In this document: in pieces, positions 40,594-49,950 of the stretch
Layout of the letters: every line of letters starts with the position of its first letter
How positions within the stretch are numbered: position 1 is the stretch's first letter
DNA from: Leptothrix sp. (in: b-proteobacteria)
GTDB lineage: Bacteria; Pseudomonadota; Gammaproteobacteria; Burkholderiales; Burkholderiaceae_C
Direction of reading: 5' to 3'
Assembly (NCBI GenBank): GCA_013822685.1
Contig: PNKV01000018.1
Span: 1-64,000 of the forward strand
Length of the DNA: 64,000 bases
Made by a program: the position numbers and the translations under genes
Notes under the pieces: generated by a model
The model's database searches: none
The model's input: only the letters and a program-made list of their open reading frames with translations
What the model was told of the DNA's origin: nothing

Positions 40594-43215
40594 ATGCCTA
40601 CCCCCTCAGCCACAGCCACAGCCACTTCAACTGTCACTTCAGCAGCCAGTGTCTCCATGGACGCGGCTCGCACCGTGCGCAGGCCCGCACGCCAAGGCCT
40701 GTTCGAAGCCATGGGCCTTGGCGCACCGCCTGACACACCGGCAGAGCAATTCGCAGCGTGGCTGCCCTACTCCGCCTACCTCGCCGATGAAAAAATCTTC
40801 GTCAACCGCGATGGCCTGGGCTTCATGCTGGAGGTCATGCCGCAGTCGGGCGCGGATGAACGCATGGCCGAGGTGCTGATCTCGCTGTACGCAAACTGCC
40901 CGACGGGTGCGGGCATCCAGTTCCACCTGTTCGCCTCACCTCACGTGCGCGGTCAGTTGCGCCGCTATGCCAACTTGCGAGTCGAAGACGAGGACCAGGC
41001 TGATAAGGCCAAGCATTGGGGGCGACCTGCCCGCAACGACAACCTCTTCCACACCCTGGCCCGCCAACGCGTAGGCCACCTGCTGCGCGGCGCGCAATCC
41101 TCGCTGACCTCTGGCTTTCACTACACGATCCGGGACTTCCGCCTGATGCTCAGCGTCACCCTGCCCGGTGACGCCCAGGACATGACCAGGCGCGAAGAGG
41201 TGATGGCCCAGCGCGAGTCCATGGCCTCCACGCTGCGTTCGGCCTCCCTGCCCAACCGCGTCTGCGATGCCGCTGACCTGATCAACTGGTGCGCACTGTT
41301 CACCAACCCTGACCGCATCTCGCAGACCGACGCGCCAGACCTGCACTACGACGACGGGCGCGAACTGCGCGACCAGATCATCGACTTCGACACCATCCAG
41401 GATCCCACCCCCAGCGGCCTGCGCCTGTGGAAGGAGACCGGATCGGACGAACTGGAGGCGCGCTTTTACTCCATCAAGTCCTTCCCTGAGCGCTTCGCCC
41501 TTTGGCAGATGGGCTCGCTGATCGGCGACCTGATGCAACCCGCCCTGCAGTACAGCGCGCCCTTCTTGCTGACCATGGGCGTGCATGTGCTCGACCCCAA
41601 TGCCACCAAGGCCACGGTCACCGCCAACCATGTGCGCGCCACGCAGAACGCCAAAAGCAAGATGGCCGACGTGATGCCGGACGTGGGCAAGAAGCTGCAG
41701 GACTGGACGGCCGCCGCGCAGGCCATCGACACCGGCGGCAGCCTGGTCAGCCTGTACCACCAGTTGGCCATCTTCTCGCCACCGCGCAAGGCGGTGGCGG
41801 CCCACGAAGCGGCCAACGCCATCTGGCGTGGCCGTGGCTTTCAGCTCAATGCCGACGTGTACATGCACCGCCAGGCGCTGCTGGCCAGCCTGCCCATGAC
41901 CCTGACGCCACGCTTCCATGGCGATCTGGCCAAGATGCGTCGCGTCTCGCGCAAGACCATGGCCAACGCCATCCATCTTGCGCCCCTGATCGCCGAGTGG
42001 CGCGGCACGCGCACACCCGCCCTGGTGTTCGGCGGGCGCCGTGGGCAGTTGATGACCCTGGACATCTTCGACAATGACCTGGGCAACTACAACTTCGCCA
42101 TCATCGGCGCACCGGGTTCGGGCAAGTCGGTGCTGATGAACGAGATGGCCTGGTCCTACCGGGCCATCGACGCCAAGGTCTGGATGCTGGACCTGGGCCG
42201 CTCTTTCGAGAAGCTGTGCCGCAAGGCCAAGGGCACCTACATCGAGTTCCGCCCCGATGTGGACATCTGCCTGAACCCCTTCACCAACATCGTTGACATC
42301 CACGAGGACATCGACATGCTGGTGCCGGCCATCTCCAAGATGTGCTCCATGCAGCACACGCTGGAAGAGGTGCAGTACAAGGCCATCTCGGCCATGGTGC
42401 TCAAGCTCTTCGCCGAGCACGGAAACGACCTGACCATCACGGCGCTGCGCGAGGCCTTCAAGACCGGCAACATCGAAGCCCTGGGCCTGGTTAACGACCA
42501 GCGCATCAAGGACCTGGCCGTGATGCTCAACCCCTACACCCGAGGCGGCCAGTACGAGCGCTTCTTCGAGGGGCCCAGCAACGTCGATTTCAGCAACGAT
42601 TTCATCGTCATCGAAAACGAGGAACTCAAGCGCCGCCCCGACCTGCACGCCGTCGTCAACATCCTGCTGCTGCACCAGATCACCGGCGAGATGTACCTCA
42701 GCCGCAACCGGCGCAAGGTGCTGTTCATTGACGAACTCAAGCAGCAACTCGGTGACATTGGGGCCGATGACCCCGTCAAGGCCGCCGTGATCGAGGAAGC
42801 GGCCCGGCGGGCCCGCAAATACGGCGGGGCCTTGGGCACGGCAACCCAGAGCGCTGACGACTTCTATGGCTCAGCCCAGATGGAGGCCGCATTCAACTGC
42901 TCGGACTGGGTGTTCCTGCTGCGCCAGAAACCCGAATCCATCGAGATGCTGGACCGCAAGGGCCGCCTGACCATGGACGAGCCCAAGAAGCGCTTGTTGA
43001 ACTCACTGAGGACCGAGGCGGGCGTGTACTCCGAGCTGTACATCTCCTCCCCGGTGGGCGAAGGGGTGGCGCGCAACATCCTGGATCCGGCCACGCACCT
43101 GCTGTTTTCCAACAAGCTTGAGGACAACGCGCCCATCGACGAGCTGCGTGCGCAAGGTCTGAGCATCGATGCAGCCATCACCGAACTGCTGAGGCGCCGG
43201 GGGCACACCGTATGA
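40594..43215 (+). CDS. traC: TraC pilus-assembly ATPase (VirB4 family)
   Basis: An 873-residue peripheral membrane ATPase energising pilus assembly, equal in size to F TraC (875). The N-terminal TraC_F domain contains AEQFAAWLPYSAYLADEKIFVNRDGLGFMLEVMPQSGAD. The P-loop is GAPGSGKS at 505-512, followed by VWMLDLGRSFEKLCRKAKGTYIEF. Walker B is VLFIDELKQQL (D713, E714), and GGALGTATQSADDF is the Q-containing motif. Overlaps trbI by 4 bases. A 603-codon antisense frame inside it is a shadow of its codon bias. Confidence 0.96.
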   Translation: MPTPSATATATSTVTSAASVSMDAARTVRRPARQGLFEAMGLGAPPDTPAEQFAAWLPYSAYLADEKIFVNRDGLGFMLEVMPQSGADERMAEVLISLYANCPTGAGIQFHLFASPHVRGQLRRYANLRVEDEDQADKAKHWGRPARNDNLFHTLARQRVGHLLRGAQSSLTSGFHYTIRDFRLMLSVTLPGDAQDMTRREEVMAQRESMASTLRSASLPNRVCDAADLINWCALFTNPDRISQTDAPDLHYDDGRELRDQIIDFDTIQDPTPSGLRLWKETGSDELEARFYSIKSFPERFALWQMGSLIGDLMQPALQYSAPFLLTMGVHVLDPNATKATVTANHVRATQNAKSKMADVMPDVGKKLQDWTAAAQAIDTGGSLVSLYHQLAIFSPPRKAVAAHEAANAIWRGRGFQLNADVYMHRQALLASLPMTLTPRFHGDLAKMRRVSRKTMANAIHLAPLIAEWRGTRTPALVFGGRRGQLMTLDIFDNDLGNYNFAIIGAPGSGKSVLMNEMAWSYRAIDAKVWMLDLGRSFEKLCRKAKGTYIEFRPDVDICLNPFTNIVDIHEDIDMLVPAISKMCSMQHTLEEVQYKAISAMVLKLFAEHGNDLTITALREAFKTGNIEALGLVNDQRIKDLAVMLNPYTRGGQYERFFEGPSNVDFSNDFIVIENEELKRRPDLHAVVNILLLHQITGEMYLSRNRRKVLFIDELKQQLGDIGADDPVKAAVIEEAARRARKYGGALGTATQSADDFYGSAQMEAAFNCSDWVFLLRQKPESIEMLDRKGRLTMDEPKKRLLNSLRTEAGVYSELYISSPVGEGVARNILDPATHLLFSNKLEDNAPIDELRAQGLSIDAAITELLRRRGHTV

Positions 43216-43583
43216 AAGCGCCCGGCCTCACTCCCGCACTGGTGCAGTCGCTGCTCACCCTGATCGTGGTCTCTGCCGCCTTGCTGCTCTATGACCGCAC
43301 GGTGGTGCGCCCAGCGCTGCGCATCGGCATGGTCGATGTGGCCGAGGTGTACCGGCAAAAGGAAGCCGAGTTCACACAACTGCTCACCAAGGCGGGCTCG
43401 GAAGACGATCGGCAAAACGCCATGCTGATGGCACGCACCTTCGCCCAACGCCTGCCCATTGCACTGGAGGAATTGCCCCGCGACTGCGCATGCTTGGTGG
43501 TGCTCAAAGGCGCTGTGGCCGGGCCCACACCGCACACCGTGGACTTGACCGCTCAGTTGCGCCAGAAAGTGGGGATGCCATGA
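43212..43583 (+). CDS. trbI: TrbI-like conjugation membrane protein
   Basis: A 123-residue protein with one N-terminal membrane helix (LVQSLLTLIVVSAALLLY, about 10-27) and a periplasmic domain: IGMVDVAEVYRQKEAEFTQLLTKAG, then RTFAQRLPIALEELPRDCACLVVLKGAVAG and HTVDLTAQLRQKVGMP. This is the layout of F TrbI (128 residues), thought to influence pilus retraction. Translationally coupled to traC and to the S26 peptidase by 4-base overlaps. Confidence 0.85.
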   Translation: MKAPGLTPALVQSLLTLIVVSAALLLYDRTVVRPALRIGMVDVAEVYRQKEAEFTQLLTKAGSEDDRQNAMLMARTFAQRLPIALEELPRDCACLVVLKGAVAGPTPHTVDLTAQLRQKVGMP

Positions 43584-44185
43584 CCTTGCAGATCGTCCGC
43601 ATCCCGCCGCCCGTGCCCTGGCATGTGCGCAGCTATCGCCAAGCCCGGCAATCCTTTTGCGACCAACTGGCCCAAATGCGTCGCCGCTGGTATCTCTACC
43701 TTCCGGTGTTCGCCATCTGGGCGCTGGCCTACGTCCGGTTGTTCCTGGATCCCACCCCACGCCTGCCCATTGTCTTCAACTGGACGCCCAGCCTGCCCTA
43801 CCGTGTCGCCTATCGCGTGAGCTGGAAACAGACTGTTCCGCCCGCCTTGCACCGTGGTGACTACATCCTGTTCGCCTTCGCTGGCGATGCACAGCAGCAC
43901 TACCCGGGCCTGCGCGGTCAGCCCTTCTTCAAGATGGTCAGGGGCCTGCCCGGTGACACCATCACCGTCCAAGACCGCATGGTGTTGATCAACGGCGAGT
44001 CGGTGGGGCATGCCAAGGCTCAGACCTTCGACCACCGTGGGCTCGATCCCATTCAGCCCACGGTGATCCCACCGGGCAGCTACTACGTCCAGGGCAGCAG
44101 CCCCGACAGCTTTGACTCGCGCTACCGCAGCAGCGGTCTGGTCCGCGCCGAGCAGGTCATCGGGCTCGTGCGGCCCCTGTTCTGA
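43580..44185 (+). CDS. S26 signal peptidase of the TraF/TrhF type
   Basis: A 201-residue membrane-anchored serine peptidase. The membrane segment is YLYLPVFAIWALAYVRLFLD (about 38-57). The nucleophile is probably the Ser in FNWTPSLPYRVAYRV and the general-base Lys the one in FFKMVRGLPGDTITV, followed by GSYYVQGSSPDSFDSRYR. Family members mature pilins or relaxase-partner proteins (TraF of RP4, TrhF of R27). It may process the TraA prepilin, whose leader is unusually long. This is not the F-plasmid TraF, which lies at 49951. Confidence 0.9.
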   Translation: MTLQIVRIPPPVPWHVRSYRQARQSFCDQLAQMRRRWYLYLPVFAIWALAYVRLFLDPTPRLPIVFNWTPSLPYRVAYRVSWKQTVPPALHRGDYILFAFAGDAQQHYPGLRGQPFFKMVRGLPGDTITVQDRMVLINGESVGHAKAQTFDHRGLDPIQPTVIPPGSYYVQGSSPDSFDSRYRSSGLVRAEQVIGLVRPLF

Positions 44186-44195
44186 GGAACATGAC

Positions 44196-44699
44196 ATGCA
44201 AGCCTGTCCATGCCACCTCCAGCAACACCGCAAGTGCCGCAATGGCCGCAATGACGTGCGCCACTCGGCGCCTCGCTTGATCCTGTGCATCTGGATCGCT
44301 GGTTTGGCATCTGCAGCCCACGCTCAGGCCCAGACCACGCCCAAGCGGCCGGCCCAGCAACTGGCCGAAAGTCGCGCCTACAGCAGCCCAGTCACTCAAA
44401 GCGCCAGCACGCCTGCGTCCACGCCAGACGATGTGCCTCTGGAGGACTACCTGGCACTGCTGGCGCAAATCTCACCTGCAGCCCGCGACGGAGCCCAGGC
44501 CTACTTGCGGGCGTTCGCGCAACGCTGCGGGCGGCCCCTCACCGCACTGGAGCTGCGCAAGGCGATTGCCCAGGGCAGCGGTGACCCGGTCCTCATGGGC
44601 ATGGTCAGCGCCAGCCACCCCAGCCAACTGGCGCAGCGTGACGCCCTGCTGAACCAACTCTCCCAACGCATCCGTTGCGAAGGTCAAGGTCAGCCATGA
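44196..44699 (+). CDS. Exported secretion-locus protein, unknown
   Basis: A 167-residue protein starting at an ATG behind GAGGAAC. A hydrophobic segment (LILCIWIAGLASAAHAQAQ, about 28-46) looks like a signal sequence with cleavage after AHA. The mature part reads DDVPLEDYLALLAQISPAARDGAQAYLRAFAQRCGRPLTALELRKAI, then DPVLMGMVSASHPSQLAQRDALLNQL. Helical, one or two Cys. Tightly embedded between the peptidase and traW (ATGA overlap), so it is very likely part of the apparatus; I do not recognise a named family. Confidence 0.6.
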   Translation: MQACPCHLQQHRKCRNGRNDVRHSAPRLILCIWIAGLASAAHAQAQTTPKRPAQQLAESRAYSSPVTQSASTPASTPDDVPLEDYLALLAQISPAARDGAQAYLRAFAQRCGRPLTALELRKAIAQGSGDPVLMGMVSASHPSQLAQRDALLNQLSQRIRCEGQGQP

Positions 44700-45346
44700 A
44701 ACCCAGGAGCCCACATGTAATGTTGATGGCCTGCCTGCTGAGCATGGCATGTGCAGGTGTGGGCTCATGCGCTTGGGCGGTGGACCTGGGCAGCATCGGT
44801 CCGACCTACCCGATCAGCGAAGCCAACCTGCTGGACTTCATCACGCAACGCCTGCGAGAAAAGCAAGCCAGTGGTGAACTGGCTCGACTGCAGGACCAGG
44901 CCCGTGAACGAGGCATTCAGGCCGTGCGCCAGCCACAGCCTGTGGCCGGACTGCGCACCACGCAAAAGCCGCGCACCTTCTACTTCGACCCCAGCTTCAC
45001 GCTGGATCGCAACATCCTTGATCCCCAGGGGCACCTGATGTTTGCCGCTGGCTCGCGCCACAACCCGCTGGACGTGGTGTCCTTGTCCAGACACCTGCTG
45101 TTCTTCGACGCCCGTGATGCACGGCAGGTGAGACGCGCACGGGAGTTGATCCAGCACTACCGGGGCCAGGTCAAGGCGATCCTGACAGCTGGCTCCTACC
45201 TGGACCTGATGAAAGCCTGGCGCACACCGGTCTATTACGACCAGCAAGGCGTGCTGACCCGGCGCCTGGGCATCGCACAGGTGCCCGCCCTGGTCTCGCA
45301 GGAAGGCAAACGCCTGCGCGTGGATGAGTTGGAGGTGACGCCATGA
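44696..45346 (+). CDS. traW: TraW pilus-assembly protein
   Basis: A 216-residue periplasmic protein with a signal peptide (MKPRSPHVMLMACLLSMACAGVGSCAWA). Typical TraW blocks follow: DLGSIGPTYPISEANLLDFITQRL, RTFYFDPSFTLDRNILDPQGHLMFAAGSRHNPLDVVSLSRHLLFFDARD and ILTAGSYLDLMKAWRTPVYYDQQGVLTRRLGIAQVPALVSQEG, in which the end is thioredoxin-like but lacks CxxC. Length matches F TraW (210). Works with TrbC, with which it is fused in some systems. Overlaps traU by 4 bases. Confidence 0.94.
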   Translation: MKPRSPHVMLMACLLSMACAGVGSCAWAVDLGSIGPTYPISEANLLDFITQRLREKQASGELARLQDQARERGIQAVRQPQPVAGLRTTQKPRTFYFDPSFTLDRNILDPQGHLMFAAGSRHNPLDVVSLSRHLLFFDARDARQVRRARELIQHYRGQVKAILTAGSYLDLMKAWRTPVYYDQQGVLTRRLGIAQVPALVSQEGKRLRVDELEVTP

Positions 45347-46395
45347 CCCGCACCACTCCAAACGCCAGATTGCGTCCATCGTGGGATCACGTCGCGGCAA
45401 CCCTCCTGATTTGGCTGATGGCCATGACCAGCCAGCACAGCCATGCAGCAGGCATCGCCACCTGCACCGGCAAGTTCCCCAACCCCATCACAGACATCTG
45501 CTGGAGTTGCATCCTGCCCATCAGCCTGGGCAGCATCCCCATCGCCAACTTTGGCGGCCAGGAAGACATTGCCAACCCGAGCAGCCCAGTGTGCAGTTGC
45601 GGCGTGAACCCGGTCATTGGTCTGTCAATCGGCTTTTGGGAACCGGCTCGCCATGTCGAAGTCGTGCGCAAACCTTTCTGCCTGACCTCACTGGGTGGCA
45701 TCGACCTGAATCCGGGCTTGCCCGCACCAGAGGCCGCGCGATTCACACGCCCTGAAGGAGACGGAGATGGCGGCAGCTTCTATCAGGCCCATTTCTACGT
45801 GAACCCGATGCTGTACTGGCTGGAGGTGGTGACCGACTTTCCTTGCCTGGAAAAGGGCAGCTTCGATCTGGCTTACCTCACCGAGGTCGATCCGCTGTGG
45901 AACGACGACGAGTTGACCCTGATCCTCAATCCTGATGCCGTGTTATTCGCTAATCCCATCGCGATTGCCGCCTGCGCGGCCGACTGCGTCGCCGCCTCAG
46001 TGGGCTTTGGCATCAAGGAGTTGTTCTGGTGCGCAGGATGCCAGGGCGGTATTTACCCCCTGGATGGTCATGTGCCCTATCACCTCGGCGGTGTGCGCAC
46101 AGCTTCACTGTTGGCTCAGCGCCTGACCGCCAAGATGCACCGCGAGTTGATCGCCTGGGGGTGGCATGGCACGCCCGGTCTGTGCGGTCCGTACTTCGCG
46201 CCCGTCATGGACAAAACGGCCTACAAGACACAACTCACCTACCCCATCCCCAACACGGAAAAGGACGGCGGCAGGTGCTGCCAGCCTTTCGGGCGCAGCA
46301 CCGTGATCTGGGGGGCTGGCAAAGAATACCCGGTGCGAGGCGAAGACTTCGCCTTCATGTTGTTTCGCAAAAGGAACTGCTGTGTGGGCTACTGA
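45343..46395 (+). CDS. traU: TraU conjugation protein
   Basis: A 350-residue exported Cys-rich protein. After the signal (LLIWLMAMTSQHSHAAG) come CTGKFPNPITDICWSCILPISLGSIPI, CSCGVNPVIGLSIGFWEPARHVEVVRKPFCLTSLGGIDLNPG and FYVNPMLYWLEVVTDFPCLEKGSFDLAYLTEVDPLWNDDELTLILNPDAVLFANPIAIAACAADC, all diagnostic for TraU. It ends RKRNCCVGY. The many cysteines explain the DsbC-type enzyme in the operon. TraU is needed for DNA transfer more than for pilus growth. A GTG-started trbC overlaps its end. Confidence 0.96.
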   Translation: MTRTTPNARLRPSWDHVAATLLIWLMAMTSQHSHAAGIATCTGKFPNPITDICWSCILPISLGSIPIANFGGQEDIANPSSPVCSCGVNPVIGLSIGFWEPARHVEVVRKPFCLTSLGGIDLNPGLPAPEAARFTRPEGDGDGGSFYQAHFYVNPMLYWLEVVTDFPCLEKGSFDLAYLTEVDPLWNDDELTLILNPDAVLFANPIAIAACAADCVAASVGFGIKELFWCAGCQGGIYPLDGHVPYHLGGVRTASLLAQRLTAKMHRELIAWGWHGTPGLCGPYFAPVMDKTAYKTQLTYPIPNTEKDGGRCCQPFGRSTVIWGAGKEYPVRGEDFAFMLFRKRNCCVGY

Positions 46396-47164
46396 CACCC
46401 CTCATCCCGGACACTGGGGCTTCGGTCTTGGCCTGTCCATACTGCTTGCGCTGAGCGCACAGGCTCAAACCACACCGAACATCACCGAAGAAGACATGGC
46501 TCGGGCCAGGCGCGCCCAACCCACCATCACCGACAGGGACATCGAGCAGGCTCAGAAAGCGCACCGCACGCCTGGCGCCGCTGAGTTGGAACGTGTGCCC
46601 AACACAGTGGGACCACGAGTTGATGCGCTGCCACAGCCCCAAACCACAACGCCCGTGGACCTCGAAGCGCTGTCCAAAGCCTACGCCCTGCAAATGAGAA
46701 CCGGCCAGCCGCCCGGCACCGGGGTGGGCAAGGCCATGAGTGGTGGCCCGATCCTGATGGTGTTCATCAGCCTGTCGATGCCCGAGGCCACCCTCAAGAG
46801 ACTGGTCAGCCAAGCGGCACGCGCCAAAGCATACCTGCTGATCAGAGGCCTGCTCAATGGCTCCCTGCGCGACACCGTTGCGCGAACACAGGCATTGTTG
46901 GCAGGTCAGTCGGTGGCCTTCCAGATCGACCCGCAAGCTTTCGAGCGCTACGCCATCACACAGGTACCCAGTTTTGTGCTGGTGCGTGAGGGCGCTGACG
47001 GCACGCCCTGTGGTGATGGTGGTCGAGGCAGTTGTGCGCCGCCCAATAACTATGTCCGCCTAGCCGGAGACGTGAGCCTGGACTACGCCTTGGGCCACAT
47101 TCAGCACCGCACACCCCGCTTCAGCAAGGATGTCGGCGCCTTCATCCAACGGCTCAAGGGTTAG
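46382..47164 (+). CDS. trbC: TrbC pilus-assembly protein (GTG start)
   Basis: A 260-residue periplasmic protein. The start is a GTG at 46382 overlapping the traU end by 14 bases, giving a signal peptide (WGFGLGLSILLALSAQAQT). The TrbC_Ftype domain from about 120 reads GGPILMVFISLSMPEATLKRLVSQAARAKAYLLIRGLLNGSLRDTVARTQAL, FQIDPQAFERYAITQVPSFVLV and LAGDVSLDYALGHI. Partner of TraW in F-pilus biogenesis. Confidence 0.93.
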   Translation: MWATDTPHPGHWGFGLGLSILLALSAQAQTTPNITEEDMARARRAQPTITDRDIEQAQKAHRTPGAAELERVPNTVGPRVDALPQPQTTTPVDLEALSKAYALQMRTGQPPGTGVGKAMSGGPILMVFISLSMPEATLKRLVSQAARAKAYLLIRGLLNGSLRDTVARTQALLAGQSVAFQIDPQAFERYAITQVPSFVLVREGADGTPCGDGGRGSCAPPNNYVRLAGDVSLDYALGHIQHRTPRFSKDVGAFIQRLKG

Positions 47165-47172
47165 GGATCGCC

Positions 47173-49509
47173 ATGCTGCGCCGGCTCGTCACCTGCTTCA
47201 CCCTCTGGTGCTTCGTCACGACGCAGACGATGGCACTGGCTGGGCCACATGAAGAGGGCACCGCCGCCGGTCAAGCGGCCAACCCGATGATTCGCGGCAC
47301 GGTCAGCACCCCCAACGCAACTACTAATGTGCCGGGATACACCCGCACGCCCGCCGAGGCGGCTTACTACGGCCAACCCAGCCTGTCAGGCCCGGCCAAC
47401 GCACGACTCACCGCCTGCACCAGCACGCCAGATGACCCGGTGTGCCAGGCCCAACGCGGCGCGCTCAACTCGGCCAACACGCCACGCCCGGCCATTTCAC
47501 CTTACGACCCCGCAGTCATGGGCGCGCGCGACATCGCCGCCAACCCGTCTCTGGCCCTTGGCAGTCTCTCCTCGTACTACAGCGGGTGCGCCACCGCCGA
47601 CGTCCCTTCTCCAACTGTCACGCCAGCAGGCAGGGTCACCAAACAGTGCCAGCGCTACAACGGCGTGGGCAACTACGCCACCCGGCGCGATCTGACGGTG
47701 CAAGTCGAACTCGCCCCTAGTTGCACTGCTGGCGACTGGTTTGCGCATGGTCAGGCCAATCGCAATGGTGTCGACTACATGGTGGCCGAGGCCCAGTGCC
47801 GCATCCGCACCGACCAGTTGCAGCAATTTCGCTTTTATGCGGCGGGTGGCAACGGGGCCTGCATCGGGTGGCAGAACCTGGAGTTACCCACCACGCCAGC
47901 AACTCAACCGACATTCGTCACCGACCTGTCACCACACTGGAGTGGCCACTGTTGGCGCCCCTTCAAGGTGGTCATGATGCCTGGATCAGGCTGTTCGGCT
48001 GGCCAGTGCAGCTACAACTTCCAGTTCGGCACGCCAGTCTATGCCTGCCCGACCGGCACCGTCCGCGGCGACCAGTTGCAAGCCTACTGGTCGAACCGCA
48101 TCCAATCGGCAGGCCCCGCTGACCGCTGCTTCACGCTCGCTGCACCCCGCCCCCGCGTGGGCTGTGATAGCGGCCCCCCTGTCATCGTCAGCCGCACAGA
48201 GACCCGCTGCGCTCAGGATGCGGGGGCGGCCAGCTTGGTCGGCGCTTCTGGCTGGAGCATCCCCTTGTCCTTCCAGCAGCCCACCATGAACCACATCGAA
48301 ACCGATGTCTGGGATGACAAGAGCGCCCCACTCGAAGCAGGCGGACGCTGCACCGTCACCACCGCCGACAGGTGTGTGGATGGCCCCGCCACCAAGGTGA
48401 TCGATGGCCAAGCCGTCACCCGCGCCTGCTGGTCCTACGAGCGCACCCTGTCTTGCGCATCCGGCGCCAGCACGGACGAATGCGCCCCCTTGCTGAGCCA
48501 AGGCTGCACGCTGGGCAGCAGCACTTGCAAGCAAACCAACATTGCCACAGGTGTGTGCGAGGTCTACCAAGACAGCTACGCCTGCCCAGCCGCCGCCCAG
48601 ACGATCACGACAGCCACCAACTGCCCATCCAATGTCTTTTGCCTGGGTGAAAGTTGCTTCAATACCAGCTACACGAACGACGCGGATTTTGCCCGGTCGA
48701 TGTCGATGCTCGAAGCCGCCAGAGAAGCCGGTGTGTATCTGGACACCAAGCTGATGCAGGTCTTCAAAGGCGAAGGCAATCGTTGCCGAGATCGGCTTTT
48801 CAAAGACTGCTGCGAATCAGACAGTGCGGGGGCTGGCATGACCAACCAGAGCACCTTTGGAGTTGGCTCTCGCCTTGTCTACGACGTGCTGATGAACTCT
48901 GAAAACCGAGAGTTCGTCTACCAAGGCATGTCCGCGCTGCTCACGGGTGGGGGCTTCAGCGGGTCCTTCACCAGCTACGGGGTGACCGTCGCCGTCAATG
49001 GCACGGCCTTGCCCGCTGGCTCGTCTGTACTGTACGCAGGCGAAAGCATGGTCGTCGCCTTTGATCCTTGGTCCCTGGCCATCGCCGTGGTGATCTACAT
49101 CGTCATGTCGATGATGTCCTGCAATGAAGAAGAAGGGAAACTGGCCATGAAGGAAGGTGCAGGCCTGTGTCACCGCACTGGCACTTGGTGCTCGTCATGT
49201 CTGCGAATTCTGGGCAAATGTGTTTCTTGCCTGGAGCGCACTACGGGCAAATGCTGCTTCAACAGCAAGCTTGCCCGCATCGTCAATGAGCAGGGGCGCA
49301 TGCAGATTGGCAAGGGCTGGGGCAGCGGCCAGAACCCGGACTGCTCGGGCTTCACCATCCCTCAGCTGCAAAGCCTGGACTTCGCAGCGATGGACCTCAC
49401 CGAGTTCTACGCCTCCATCGTGCCCAACATCCCGAACCTGGGTGCCATCCAAAGCGGCAACAGCGCCAAGGTGCCCAACTGTTACTACGGACAGGGGCGT
49501 TGCCAATGA
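47173..49509 (+). CDS. traN: TraN mating-pair stabilisation outer-membrane protein
   Basis: A 778-residue exported protein, longer than F TraN (602) and very rich in cysteine, as expected for this adhesin. The signal peptide is MLRRLVTCFTLWCFVTTQTMALAG. Family blocks include CVDGPATKVIDGQAVTRACWSYERTLSCASG, CEVYQDSYACP, CLGESCFNTSYTNDADFARSMSMLEAAREAGVYLD and FKGEGNRCRDRLFKDCCESD, ending with IPNLGAIQSGNSAKVPNCYYGQGRCQ. A hydrophobic stretch near 620-640 (PWSLAIAVVIYIVMSMMSC) is typical. It contacts the recipient surface and sets recipient preference. Confidence 0.95.
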   Translation: MLRRLVTCFTLWCFVTTQTMALAGPHEEGTAAGQAANPMIRGTVSTPNATTNVPGYTRTPAEAAYYGQPSLSGPANARLTACTSTPDDPVCQAQRGALNSANTPRPAISPYDPAVMGARDIAANPSLALGSLSSYYSGCATADVPSPTVTPAGRVTKQCQRYNGVGNYATRRDLTVQVELAPSCTAGDWFAHGQANRNGVDYMVAEAQCRIRTDQLQQFRFYAAGGNGACIGWQNLELPTTPATQPTFVTDLSPHWSGHCWRPFKVVMMPGSGCSAGQCSYNFQFGTPVYACPTGTVRGDQLQAYWSNRIQSAGPADRCFTLAAPRPRVGCDSGPPVIVSRTETRCAQDAGAASLVGASGWSIPLSFQQPTMNHIETDVWDDKSAPLEAGGRCTVTTADRCVDGPATKVIDGQAVTRACWSYERTLSCASGASTDECAPLLSQGCTLGSSTCKQTNIATGVCEVYQDSYACPAAAQTITTATNCPSNVFCLGESCFNTSYTNDADFARSMSMLEAAREAGVYLDTKLMQVFKGEGNRCRDRLFKDCCESDSAGAGMTNQSTFGVGSRLVYDVLMNSENREFVYQGMSALLTGGGFSGSFTSYGVTVAVNGTALPAGSSVLYAGESMVVAFDPWSLAIAVVIYIVMSMMSCNEEEGKLAMKEGAGLCHRTGTWCSSCLRILGKCVSCLERTTGKCCFNSKLARIVNEQGRMQIGKGWGSGQNPDCSGFTIPQLQSLDFAAMDLTEFYASIVPNIPNLGAIQSGNSAKVPNCYYGQGRCQ

Positions 49510-49940
49510 CACAGCATCTCAGGACACCGATCAAGTTCAATGCCATCACGGCGATGGCGATGGCATTTGCATTGACTTGCCAAGCACAAACACAAACGCA
49601 AACGCCTGAGCGATCGCCCGATCCGTTCGTCGGTCGCATGCCTGTCAAGGACGCCAGGGTGCTGATGGTGATGGCACTGCAAGCGCCAGACGGACAGGCG
49701 CACGGCACGCTGACAGGCGAATCTGCCGACGCCATCAGCCAGCGCTTCAAGGCCAACACCCCCATCTCCATCGACGTCACCACCGACAAGCGCTACCGCC
49801 AGCCTGGTTGCAGCCGCCTGAAGGTGACCTTCTGGCAAGACGGTGTCTGGTTGCCCGTTGCCCAGGCCCCTCGCAAACAATCCATCGAGTTCGGGATCAA
49901 CTACTGCCTCGATGGCTTGCCGCCCAAGTCGCTGCAATGA
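49506..49940 (+). CDS. Exported secretion-locus protein, unknown
   Basis: A 144-residue protein whose ATG overlaps the traN stop by 4 bases. The signal peptide is FNAITAMAMAFALTCQAQ, followed by TQTQTQTPERSPD. The mature domain reads DARVLMVMALQAPDGQAHGTLTGESADAISQRFKANTPISIDVTTDKRYRQPGCSRLKVTFWQDGVWLP, with two Cys (QPGCSR, NYCLDG) that could pair. Small Cys-pair proteins in this slot occur in R391-type operons. Function unknown, but tight coupling to traN and traF argues for a real apparatus component. Confidence 0.65.
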   Translation: MTQHLRTPIKFNAITAMAMAFALTCQAQTQTQTPERSPDPFVGRMPVKDARVLMVMALQAPDGQAHGTLTGESADAISQRFKANTPISIDVTTDKRYRQPGCSRLKVTFWQDGVWLPVAQAPRKQSIEFGINYCLDGLPPKSLQ

Positions 49941-49950
49941 GGAGATTGAC

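Noticed and set aside
40936-42747. A 603-codon open frame on the minus strand inside traC
   Set aside because: It is antisense to a full-length TraC with intact Walker motifs. Its composition (rich in His, Gln, Val, Gly) is that of a shadow of GC-rich codon use; no start signal.
43580-44185. Calling the S26 peptidase traF
   Set aside because: The F-plasmid TraF (thioredoxin fold) is the separate gene at 49951; the peptidase resembles RP4 TraF/TrhF only in name and fold.
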